This document shows positions 1 through 7,361 of a DNA stretch of 37,063 nt, piece by piece. Origin of the DNA: Thomasclavelia saccharogumia DSM 17460 (GTDB lineage Bacteria > Bacillota_I > Bacilli_A > Erysipelotrichales > Coprobacillaceae). The notes under the pieces are model-generated. The model was not told the DNA's origin, ran no database searches, and was given only the letters and a program-made list of their open reading frames with translations. The stretch's first letter is position 1. Each line of letters begins with the position of its first letter. A program made the position numbers and the translations under genes. The DNA lies in the NCBI RefSeq assembly GCF_000686665.1, contig NZ_JMLH01000015.1:1-37063 (forward strand). Reading direction: 5' to 3'.

Positions 1-2
1 AA

Positions 3-431
3 GATATCGTGGAGATGGTGATAAAGATGTATGACAAGTTTAGAAGCAATGAGCCGATATGGTCATTAGCAAACCAGTTAGCGTTAGCGAAGCTTAGAAC
101 TGAATCATTAGAGATGGAACGTGAAGAAAAGACAGCCAAAAGAATCGAAGAAGGAATCAAAAAAGGTATCGAACAAGGGATTGAACAAGGTATTGCTCAA
201 GGAGTTGAGCAGGGGATTGAAATTGGCCGTGAAGAAGGAATCGGAATTGGCCGTAAACAGGAAAAAGAAGAGGAAATTAAAAGAAACAAGAATAATTGTA
301 TTGAATTACTTAAGGGAAGATATCAAAAAAATTGTAGTAAATGGGTAGAAGGATTGAGTGAAAAACAAATAGATTTAATCTATCGGTATATATTTGAAGA
401 AGATGATTTTGCAATGTTTAAGAAAAAATAG
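3..431 (+). CDS. Rpn-family PD-(D/E)XK nuclease / putative transposase, 3' part only (cut by window edge)
   Basis: Only the C-terminal part of the gene is present; the reading frame is already open at the left edge, so the GTG at position 9 is not a real start. The first ~165 bases match the interior of the complete Rpn gene at 35837-36811 (from about 36437) with only seven mismatches that I count, after which the two diverge. The protein carries the Gly-Ile-Glu-Gln type short repeats (EQGIEQGI and variants, encoded around 160-260) common at the C-terminus of this family, then a basic segment and an acidic tail. Rpn proteins are RecA-independent, recombination-promoting DNA nucleases; the nuclease core would lie upstream of the window. 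The gene sits where ybeY's usual upstream neighbour would be, 32 bases before ybeY. Family assignment is firm; the activity of this copy is unknown. Confidence 0.85.
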   Translation, partial: DIVEMVIKMYDKFRSNEPIWSLANQLALAKLRTESLEMEREEKTAKRIEEGIKKGIEQGIEQGIAQGVEQGIEIGREEGIGIGRKQEKEEEIKRNKNNCIELLKGRYQKNCSKWVEGLSEKQIDLIYRYIFEEDDFAMFKKK

Positions 432-463
432 AAGATGAATATTTTTTGAAGTGAGGTAAAGTA

Positions 464-922
464 ATGGAAATAGATTTTGCATTGGTAAATGAAGTAGAAG
501 GATTTGATGAAGATTATCAACAAATTTATTTAGAAATTATTAAAGAAACAGTTAATCAGTTAGAAATTGATGAGGATTTAGAATTATCGTGTATTTTAGT
601 TGATGATCAAAAGATTCATGAAATTAATAAAGAATATCGTAATATTGATCGTTCCACAGATGTAATTAGTTTTGCATTGGAAGACAACGAGCAGTATTAT
701 GTGTCAGGGATGCCAAGAAGTCTTGGTGATATTTTTATTTCAATTGATCATGCAAAAATGCAGGCTGAAGAATACGGTCATAGTTTAAAAAGAGAAATGT
801 GTTTTTTATTTACCCATGGTTTACTACATTTATTAGGATTTGATCATATGGAAGTTGAAGATGAAAAGGAAATGATTGCCATGCAAAAAACTATTTTAGA
901 AGCTTTGGCGATAGGAAGATAA
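464..922 (+). CDS. ybeY: Endoribonuclease YbeY (rRNA maturation and quality control)
   Basis: YbeY is a zinc-dependent single-strand RNase needed for 16S rRNA 3'-end maturation and ribosome quality control in the cytoplasm. The 152-aa product is the normal family length. The signature HGLLHLLGFDH spans residues 118-128, supplying the three zinc-binding histidines (118, 122, 128). The upstream family motif is also visible as RSTDVISF (residues 63-70). The ATG follows a GAGG ribosome binding site. It is the first gene of a tightly packed run ybeY-cdd-era-recO, with two bases to cdd, which matches the Firmicute order except that dgkA, usually between ybeY and cdd, is missing. Confidence 0.97.
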   Translation: MEIDFALVNEVEGFDEDYQQIYLEIIKETVNQLEIDEDLELSCILVDDQKIHEINKEYRNIDRSTDVISFALEDNEQYYVSGMPRSLGDIFISIDHAKMQAEEYGHSLKREMCFLFTHGLLHLLGFDHMEVEDEKEMIAMQKTILEALAIGR

Positions 923-924
923 AT

Positions 925-1320
925 ATGAATCATCAAGCAATTATTGAAAAAGCTTTTATGGCAAGCAAAAATTCGTATTCTCCATATTCAAAATTTAAAG
1001 TAGGAGCCTGTGTTGAAATGAATGATGGAAAGTATTTCATGGGCGCTAATATTGAAAATGCTGCTTATGGTGCAACGATGTGCGCAGAAAGAAATGCTGT
1101 GTATGGGGCATATTGCAATGGATATACTAAAAAAGATATTAAGTTATTAGCAATCGCAGCTGATAGTGCGGCGATCGTTTCACCGTGTGGAGCATGTCGT
1201 CAAGTATTAAAAGAACTAATTCCTGATGAGTGTCAAATTATTTTGGCTAATCGTCAGGGATATAAAATAATGACAATTAAAGAGCTATTACCAATGGCTT
1301 TTACAGAGGAGAATTTATAA
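925..1320 (+). CDS. cdd: Cytidine deaminase
   Basis: It hydrolytically deaminates cytidine and deoxycytidine to (deoxy)uridine for pyrimidine salvage. The 131-aa length fits the small homotetrameric class found in Bacillus. Zinc-site residues are visible: the catalytic CAE motif (Cys53, Glu55, within TMCAERNAV) and the PCGAC motif (Cys88 and Cys91). The substrate-binding NIENAAYG segment lies at residues 42-49. The start lies two bases after the ybeY stop and the stop overlaps the era start by one base, so translation is probably coupled along the operon. Confidence 0.97.
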   Translation: MNHQAIIEKAFMASKNSYSPYSKFKVGACVEMNDGKYFMGANIENAAYGATMCAERNAVYGAYCNGYTKKDIKLLAIAADSAAIVSPCGACRQVLKELIPDECQIILANRQGYKIMTIKELLPMAFTEENL

Positions 1321-2210
1321 TGTTTAAATCAGGATTTGTAAGTATAGTTGGTCGTCCTAATGTTGGAAAATCAACATTATTAAATTGTATATTAGAAACT
1401 AAGCTGGCAATTATGTCAGATGTTGCGCAAACAACAAGAAATACGATTCAAGGAATTTATACTGATGATGAGGCACAAATTATTTTTATGGATACTCCAG
1501 GAATTCATAAGCCCCAGGATCGTTTAGGAACTTTTATGAATACAACAGCTTTAAATAGTATTTTTGGCGTTGATATAGTATTGTTTTTAGCTCCAGCTAA
1601 TGAAAAAATTGGTCGTGGTGATAAGTTTATTGTTGAAAGATTAAAAGAAGCAGATGGTCCTGTGTTTTTGGTTTTAAGTAAGATCGATACCGTTAGTAAA
1701 GAGGAATTAGTCTTAAAACTTCAAGAATGGCAGACATTGTTTGATTTTAAAGAGATTATTCCGGTTAGTGCAAAAGATAATGATAATATTGATTTATTAT
1801 TGAATACGATAAAAAAATATTTACCTGAAGGTAATATGTATTATCCTAAAGATCATTTGACAGATCATCCGGAGCGTTTTGTAATGGCTGAATTTATTAG
1901 AGAGAAAATTTTATATTTTACTAGAGAAGAAGTACCTCATAGTGTTGCTATTGTAGTTGAAAGAATGATTGAAGATGAAGATGGAGTTGAAATAATTGCA
2001 ACGATTGTTTGTGATCGTAAAAGTCAAAAGGGAATTATTGTTGGTAAACAAGGTTCGATGATAAAAAAGATTCGCCTAAATGCACAACGTGAGATGAAGC
2101 GCTTTTTACAAGTACCAGTACATTTAGAATTGTTTGTAAAAGTTGAAAATAATTGGCGCAATAAACAAAAATACTTAAAAGAATTTGGTTATAATGAAGA
2201 TGACTACTAA
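1320..2210 (+). CDS. era: GTPase Era (30S ribosome assembly)
   Basis: Era is a Ras-like GTPase that binds the 3' end of 16S rRNA through a C-terminal KH domain during small-subunit assembly. In the 296-aa product the P-loop GRPNVGKST is at residues 11-19, the effector threonines at about 38-43, DTPG at 58-61, and the SAK motif at 150-152. The KH domain with its GxxG-type loop (GIIVGKQGSMIKKI) lies around residues 238-251. The base-specificity motif reads SKID (residues 120-123) rather than the usual NKxD, a Ser-for-Asn change. The start overlaps the cdd stop by one base, and the 3' end overlaps recO. Confidence 0.97.
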   Translation: MFKSGFVSIVGRPNVGKSTLLNCILETKLAIMSDVAQTTRNTIQGIYTDDEAQIIFMDTPGIHKPQDRLGTFMNTTALNSIFGVDIVLFLAPANEKIGRGDKFIVERLKEADGPVFLVLSKIDTVSKEELVLKLQEWQTLFDFKEIIPVSAKDNDNIDLLLNTIKKYLPEGNMYYPKDHLTDHPERFVMAEFIREKILYFTREEVPHSVAIVVERMIEDEDGVEIIATIVCDRKSQKGIIVGKQGSMIKKIRLNAQREMKRFLQVPVHLELFVKVENNWRNKQKYLKEFGYNEDDY

Positions 2211-2946
2211 TGGAGAAGAAAGTGTTATTGGTATTGTCTTAAAAAATAAATCTTATAAAGAAAATGATATGCTGGTATGGATATATACTAAAGATTATGG
2301 AAAAATGGCTTTAATTGCACGTGGGGTTAAGAAATTAAAGAGCAAAAATGCTCCAGCTTGTCAAACGGTAACATTATCTGATTTTATTTTTGTACCTAGG
2401 AAGGGACTATCGACATTAATAAAAGCTTCACCAATCGAATATTTTCGTCATATTAAAGAAGATATTGAATTAGAGGCATATGCGAGTTACTGTATGGAGT
2501 TTATTTATAAATATACTAAGGATAATGATCCTGATTATGAATGTTATCATAATCTATTGTTAGCTTTGAAATATTTAGAAAATGGCTATGACCCAAAATT
2601 AGTATATTTATTATTTAATGCTTTTATTTTAAAAATAACTGGATCAAGATTAGAAGTTGGACAATGCGTGCATTGTAATAGACAAGATCATATCATTGGT
2701 ATTTCAATCCATGGTGGTGGATTTGTTTGTCAAAATTGTATTGGTTTATATGATCGAAAGTTATCAGTAGATGTTTTAAAAGGCTTTCGTTATATAAATA
2801 TTTGTAAATTAGAGAATATTGATAAATTAAATTTAGAAAAAGATGTGATTTATCAATTGATAGAGATCATGGATACATATATAGATGAGTTTACAGGATT
2901 GACTTTTCAAAGCCGTAAATTTATTCGTCAAATCAATGATTTGTAA
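2194..2946 (+). CDS. recO: DNA repair protein RecO
   Basis: RecO loads RecA onto SSB-coated single-stranded DNA with RecR and anneals complementary strands (RecFOR pathway). The N-terminal OB-fold is recognisable from GIVLKNKSYKENDML and the following ARGVKK segment, which is how RecO proteins normally begin. The central zinc finger is present as CVHC followed by CQNC about 20 residues later. Length (about 250 aa) is typical. Possible starts are TTG 2185, ATG 2194 and ATG 2200, all inside the end of era; none has a clear ribosome binding site, consistent with coupling to era translation. ATG 2194 is chosen, with 2200 equally possible. It is the last gene of this block and is followed by a strong terminator. 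Confidence 0.95.
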   Translation: MKMTTNGEESVIGIVLKNKSYKENDMLVWIYTKDYGKMALIARGVKKLKSKNAPACQTVTLSDFIFVPRKGLSTLIKASPIEYFRHIKEDIELEAYASYCMEFIYKYTKDNDPDYECYHNLLLALKYLENGYDPKLVYLLFNAFILKITGSRLEVGQCVHCNRQDHIIGISIHGGGFVCQNCIGLYDRKLSVDVLKGFRYINICKLENIDKLNLEKDVIYQLIEIMDTYIDEFTGLTFQSRKFIRQINDL

Positions 2947-2990
2947 ATGAAAGTTATATATTATAAACTAAAAATATTAACTAAATATGA

Positions 2991-3034
2991 AAAATAGACA
3001 AAAGTTAAAATAACTTTTGTCTATTTTGTTTATT
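2991..3034 (+). terminator. Terminator after recO
   Basis: A perfect 17-bp inverted repeat (left arm 2991-3007, right arm 3011-3027) with a three-base loop is followed by a T-rich stretch. The stem is AT-rich, and because A runs also precede it the structure could work in both directions. It closes the ybeY-recO transcription unit. Confidence 0.85.
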
Positions 3035-3084
3035 TTTTGCAATTTTACGTATATAATTAATAAATATAAGAAAGAGGGATAATC

Positions 3085-4923
3085 GTGAGTGAATTTTTAC
3101 CAGTAAATCGTCAAGAAATGGAAGCAAGAGGCTGGAAGCAGCCTGATTTTGTATATATATGTGGAGATGGATATGTTGATCATCCATCATTTGGGGCGGC
3201 TATTATTTGTCGAACTTTAGAAAGTCATGGGTTTAAGGTTTGTTTTTTGGCTCAGCCTGATTGGCACAACGTTGAAGAGTTTCGCCAGTTTGGTAAACCG
3301 CGACTAGGATTTTTAATATCATCAGGAAATATTGATTCAATGGTTAATCACTATACTGTTGCTAAAAAACGTCGTCATAAAGATTTATATACACCGGGCA
3401 GTGAAGGATTTAAACGCCCTGATCGAGCAGTGATCGTTTATAGTCAGATGGCGCGTCAAGCTTATAAAGATGCTAATATTATAATCGGCGGTATTGAAGC
3501 CAGCTTAAGACGTTTGGGACATTATGATTACTGGGATGATAAAGTTCGTAAATCAATTATTATCGATGCTAATGCTGATCTACTATTATACGGGATGGGT
3601 GAAAATAGCATTATTGAAGTGGCTGAAGCTTTAGATAGTGGCTTAGAAATCAAATATTTAACTTATTTGGATGGAACAGTATTTAAAACTAAAAATCTTG
3701 AAGATGCTCATGAGCCAATCATATTGCCAAGTTATGAAGAAATCTGTAAAGATAAAATGACTTATGCAAAGTCATTTCAGATTCAGTATTTAAATACGGA
3801 TCATTATAGTGCTAAAACATTAGTAGAACCATATCAGGGCTGGTATGTAGTGCAAAATAGACCTAATCGCCCACTAACGCAACGAGAATTTGATCGTGCT
3901 TATTCGTTGGATTATAATCGAACGGGACATCCTGATTATAAACATATTCCAGCTATTGATGAGGTTAAATTTTCATTAATAAGTAACCGTGGCTGTTTTG
4001 GCTCTTGTAATTTTTGTGCTCTAGCTTTTCATCAGGGACGAATCGTGCAAACTCGTTCACATGAGTCAATACTTGCTGAAGCAAGTAAAATGGTTTGGGA
4101 TCCAGAGTTTAAAGGATATATTCATGACGTAGGTGGACCGACTGCTAATTTTAGACAGCCATCATGTAAGAAGCAAAATAAGTTTGGAGCCTGTCCGACA
4201 AAACAGTGTTTATGGCCCAAACCTTGTAATAACTTAGAAGTAAGTCATCAGGATTATAAAGAATTATTAAATAAGTTGAAGATGCTGCCTAATGTAAAAA
4301 AGGTTTTTGTTCGTTCTGGAATTCGTTATGATTATTTAATGTATGATAAAGATGATAGTTTTTTTCGAGAATTAGTTCAAAATCATATTAGTGGTCAGCT
4401 AAAAGTAGCTCCTGAACATATTAGTGATCAGGTTTTAGATAAAATGGGTAAACCGCGTCGCGGTCTATATGAAAAATTTGTTGATAAATATTATCGTTTA
4501 AATGAGGAGTATCATAAAAAACAATTTTTAGTACCGTATTTAATGTCATCACATCCTGGCTGTACTTTAGAAGATGCTATTGAGTTAGCGGAATATTTAC
4601 GAGATATTCATCATCAGCCAGAACAAGTTCAGGATTTTTATCCAACCCCAGGAACTCTTTCAACAACGATGTATTATACTGGTTTAGATCCTCGTGATAT
4701 GTCAAAAGTATATGTACCTAAATCTGCTAAAGAAAAAGCAATGCAAAGAGCATTGATTCAATATCGAAATCCTAAAAATTATGATCTAGTATATGAAGCT
4801 TTGATCAAAGCAGATCGTCGTGATTTAATTGGCTTTGGTAAAAAATGTTTAATTAGACCTAGAAAAAATAATCAACAAAATTATCCCTCAAAAAATAACA
4901 GTTATCAAAAACGGAGGAGATAA
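3085..4923 (+). CDS. YgiQ-family (UPF0313) radical SAM protein
   Basis: A 612-aa member of the YgiQ/UPF0313 family, conserved radical SAM proteins whose substrate has not been established. The 4Fe-4S cluster motif CxxxCxxC is at Cys304, Cys308 and Cys311 (within GCFGSCNFCALAFHQGR). The N-terminal part (residues 20-170) contains the family-typical conserved block with YICGDGYVDHPSFG and IIIGGIEASLRRLGHYDYW. A Cys-rich segment follows the cluster (around residues 362-383). The start is GTG, chosen because it lies just after an AGAGGG ribosome binding site and matches the family N-terminus. The gene ends in a basic, Asn-rich tail. It starts a separate two-gene unit with the downstream hydrolase (two bases apart), between recO and glyQS. 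Confidence 0.93.
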   Translation: MSEFLPVNRQEMEARGWKQPDFVYICGDGYVDHPSFGAAIICRTLESHGFKVCFLAQPDWHNVEEFRQFGKPRLGFLISSGNIDSMVNHYTVAKKRRHKDLYTPGSEGFKRPDRAVIVYSQMARQAYKDANIIIGGIEASLRRLGHYDYWDDKVRKSIIIDANADLLLYGMGENSIIEVAEALDSGLEIKYLTYLDGTVFKTKNLEDAHEPIILPSYEEICKDKMTYAKSFQIQYLNTDHYSAKTLVEPYQGWYVVQNRPNRPLTQREFDRAYSLDYNRTGHPDYKHIPAIDEVKFSLISNRGCFGSCNFCALAFHQGRIVQTRSHESILAEASKMVWDPEFKGYIHDVGGPTANFRQPSCKKQNKFGACPTKQCLWPKPCNNLEVSHQDYKELLNKLKMLPNVKKVFVRSGIRYDYLMYDKDDSFFRELVQNHISGQLKVAPEHISDQVLDKMGKPRRGLYEKFVDKYYRLNEEYHKKQFLVPYLMSSHPGCTLEDAIELAEYLRDIHHQPEQVQDFYPTPGTLSTTMYYTGLDPRDMSKVYVPKSAKEKAMQRALIQYRNPKNYDLVYEALIKADRRDLIGFGKKCLIRPRKNNQQNYPSKNNSYQKRRR

Positions 4924-4925
4924 TT

Positions 4926-5819
4926 ATGAAACACAGTGAAACTTTTACATCAACGACTAAGACGCATGTGAATTTTGATATTTATCTTCCTACTGTAATG
5001 ATTCGTTATAAAGCAATAATTCAAATTCATCATGCGATGGGAGAGCACTTGGGACGTTATCAGCGTTTTGCTGAGTACTTAGCCCATGATGGTTTTGTTG
5101 TAGTGGTTAGTGATTTTCCTGGTCATGGGATGTCATTATACAATTATGAGCAGGGGTATTTTGGTTTTGGGGATGCAACTAAAAATTTAGTTGAAGATAT
5201 GCAGCGTCTTAGAAATATCATGGCTGCTAGATATCCTGATCTGCCATATTTTATGATTGGAAATGAATTAGGTTCAATTGTTTTACGTAAATATGTATCG
5301 ATTTATGGTGATTATGTTCAAGGCTGTATATTTATGGGAACTTGTGGAAAATTCAGTAACATAAATCTTAGTAAGTTATTATTGAAAGGTGACATATTAT
5401 TGAAAGGAAATATGCACCGTTCGAAAATAGTTAAGAAAAAAATTATTAAGACAGAACCATACATAAGCGCTGATGCAAATGAATTAGAACAGTATTTAGA
5501 GGACCCTTTTACTGGTTTTATTTATACTAATCAGGCTTATAATGATATTTTAAAGTTAATTAAAGAAGTAACTGCATATGAGACAATAAAAAAAATACCT
5601 AATTATTTGTCTGTTTTGATTGTTTCGGGATCAAAAGATGTTTTTGGTAAATTAGGAAAAGGACCTAAGTGGTTTTATGATACGCTTTTAAATAATGGTG
5701 TAAGAGATCTTTCAATCAAGTTATATGAGGATAGTTATCATGATATTTTACACGATCAGCAGCGTCGAGAAGTGTACAAGGATATTTTAGAGTGGTTTAA
5801 TGATCGAACGTATGTTTAG
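4926..5819 (+). CDS. Alpha/beta hydrolase, monoacylglycerol lipase-like (Hydrolase_4), with Glu at the nucleophile position
   Basis: The 297-aa protein has the layout of serine hydrolases of the monoacylglycerol lipase / lysophospholipase group: an oxyanion-region motif HHAMGEHLGRY (residues 35-45), the DFPGHGMS segment (63-70), a nucleophile elbow, an acid residue in SGSKD (Asp238) and a histidine in YHDIL (His272). The elbow, normally G-H-S-M-G-S, reads G-N-E-L-G-S at residues 112-117, so the catalytic serine is replaced by Glu114. The codon is an unambiguous GAA, and there is no frameshift. Either the protein has lost classical esterase activity or it uses a carboxylate nucleophile, as the Asp of epoxide hydrolases does. 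No signal peptide is seen, so it is likely cytoplasmic. It has a strong GGAGGAG ribosome binding site and is coupled to the YgiQ-like gene. Confidence 0.85.
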   Translation: MKHSETFTSTTKTHVNFDIYLPTVMIRYKAIIQIHHAMGEHLGRYQRFAEYLAHDGFVVVVSDFPGHGMSLYNYEQGYFGFGDATKNLVEDMQRLRNIMAARYPDLPYFMIGNELGSIVLRKYVSIYGDYVQGCIFMGTCGKFSNINLSKLLLKGDILLKGNMHRSKIVKKKIIKTEPYISADANELEQYLEDPFTGFIYTNQAYNDILKLIKEVTAYETIKKIPNYLSVLIVSGSKDVFGKLGKGPKWFYDTLLNNGVRDLSIKLYEDSYHDILHDQQRREVYKDILEWFNDRTYV

Positions 5820-5820
5820 A

Positions 5821-5863
5821 ACCCTTATAGTTGGTTGACAAAAAACCACTATAAGGGTATTTT
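5821..5863 (+). terminator. Terminator after the hydrolase gene
   Basis: Inverted repeat with left arm at 5821-5836 and right arm at 5844-5858 (ACCCTTATAG paired with CTATAAGGGT, extended by TGGTT/AACCA with a one-base bulge), followed by ATTTTAT. It separates the ygiQ-hydrolase pair from glyQS. Confidence 0.85.
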
Positions 5864-5906
5864 ATATGTGCATAAAAATAAAATATAGATATATAATAAT
5901 AAAATA

Positions 5907-5935
5907 GGCTTGACTATGTTCAAGTCTTTCGTTGT
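5907..5935 (+). promoter_or_regulatory. Short leader hairpin upstream of glyQS
   Basis: GGCTTGA (5907-5913) can pair with TCAAGTC (5920-5926), forming a 7-bp stem with one G-T pair, followed by TTTCGTT. It lies in the roughly 110-base leader between the preceding terminator and glyQS. A TATAAT at 5892-5897 could be the promoter -10, without a good -35. The leader is too short for a complete T-box riboswitch. Function uncertain. Confidence 0.25.
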
Positions 5936-5972
5936 TTATATATTTAAAATTCAGTGGATGAAGGAGTAAATT

Positions 5973-7346
5973 ATGGCAAATAAAGATATGGATAAATTAG
6001 TGAATCATGCTAAAACTTCAGGATTCGTTTATCAAGGATCGGAAATTTATGATGGTTTAGCAAATACTTGGGATTATGGACCTTTAGGAGTAGAGATGAA
6101 AAATAATATTAAACAGTTATGGTGGAAAAGATTCATTCAAGAATCACCATACAATGTTGGTTTAGATTCTGCAATATTCATGAATCCTAAAGTTTGGGAA
6201 GCAAGTGGACATGTTGGAGGATTTTCTGATCCATTGATCGATTGTAAAGAGTGTAAAACAAGACATCGAGCTGATAAATTAATTGAATCATTTGATCCCA
6301 CAGTTCACAGTGAAGGCTGGTCAAGTGAAGAAACAGTGAAATATATTAAAGATCATAAAATTGTTTGTCCTAACTGTGGAAAAAGTAATTTTACTGATGT
6401 TAGACAATTTAAATTGATGTTTGAAACAAGAATGGGGGTTGTTGAAGATGCTAAATCAACGGTATATCTACGTCCTGAAACAGCTCAAGGTATTTTTGTG
6501 AACTTTAAAAACATTCAAAGAACGACTCGTAAAAAAGTTCCTTTTGGAATTGGGCAAATTGGTAAAGCTTTTAGAAATGAAATTACACCAGGTAACTTTA
6601 TTTTTAGAATGCGTGAATTTGAGCAAATGGAATTAGAATTTTTCTGCAAACCAGATACTGATCTAGAATGGTTTGAATATTGGAAAAGTTATTGTAAACA
6701 ATTCTTAAAGGATCTAGGTTTAAAAGAAGAAAACTTACGTTTTAGAGATCATGATAAAGAAGAGTTATCTTTCTATTCTAAAGGTACTTGTGATGTTGAA
6801 TATAATTTCCCATTTGGCTGGGGAGAATTATGGGGCATTGCTGATCGTACTAATTATGATTTAACACAGCATCAAAATCATTCTAAAAAATCTTTAGAAT
6901 ATTTAGATCCAACTACTAACGAAAAATATATTCCTTATGTAATCGAACCTTCAGTTGGAGCGGATCGTTTATTCTTATCAGTGTTATGTGATAGTTATGA
7001 AGAAGAAACGTTAGAAGACGGTGAAACAAGAATCGTAATGAAGTTACATCCAGCTGTGGCTCCATATAAGGTAGCAGTTTTACCATTAACTAAAAAACAA
7101 AGTGATAAAGCTGTTGAAGTATATAGTATGTTGAGTAAACATTTCAGTTGTGAATATGATGTTGCTGGACAGATTGGTAAACGTTATCGTCGTCAAGATG
7201 CGATCGGGACACCATATTGTGTAACTGTTGATTTCGATACGATGGAAGATAATAGTGTTACGGTACGTGATCGTGATACGATGGAACAAATTCGTTTATC
7301 AATTGATGAATTAGTGGATTATATTAGTAAAAAAGTTATATTCTAA
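5973..7346 (+). CDS. glyS: Glycyl-tRNA synthetase, alpha2 (single-chain) type
   Basis: A class II aminoacyl-tRNA synthetase that charges tRNA-Gly in the cytoplasm. At 457 aa it is the homodimeric type (called GlyQS or GlyS), not the two-gene alpha2-beta2 form found in B. subtilis. Visible class II signatures are the [12 protein letters not shown] segment near the N-terminus, motif 2 within [21 protein letters not shown] (about residues 203-222) and motif 3 in [13 protein letters not shown] (about 327-339). A Cys pair CKEC followed further on by CPNC suggests a zinc site in the insertion. The C-terminal anticodon-binding domain starts around residue 360. It is followed after 15 bases by dnaG. 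Confidence 0.96.
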   Translation: MANKDMDKLVNHAKTSGFVYQGSEIYDGLANTWDYGPLGVEMKNNIKQLWWKRFIQESPYNVGLDSAIFMNPKVWEASGHVGGFSDPLIDCKECKTRHRADKLIESFDPTVHSEGWSSEETVKYIKDHKIVCPNCGKSNFTDVRQFKLMFETRMGVVEDAKSTVYLRPETAQGIFVNFKNIQRTTRKKVPFGIGQIGKAFRNEITPGNFIFRMREFEQMELEFFCKPDTDLEWFEYWKSYCKQFLKDLGLKEENLRFRDHDKEELSFYSKGTCDVEYNFPFGWGELWGIADRTNYDLTQHQNHSKKSLEYLDPTTNEKYIPYVIEPSVGADRLFLSVLCDSYEEETLEDGETRIVMKLHPAVAPYKVAVLPLTKKQSDKAVEVYSMLSKHFSCEYDVAGQIGKRYRRQDAIGTPYCVTVDFDTMEDNSVTVRDRDTMEQIRLSIDELVDYISKKVIF

Positions 7347-7361
7347 TAAGGAGGAGTATAG

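Noticed and set aside
121-348. Second open frame inside the left-edge Rpn fragment
   Set aside because: It is Lys/Glu/Ser-rich, overlaps the real frame fully and has no family match; it is a shadow caused by the repeats.
5859-5972. T-box riboswitch upstream of glyQS
   Set aside because: Glycyl-tRNA synthetase genes in Firmicutes often carry one, but the leader here is only about 110 bases, and no T-box sequence or specifier stem is visible; only a small 7-bp hairpin.
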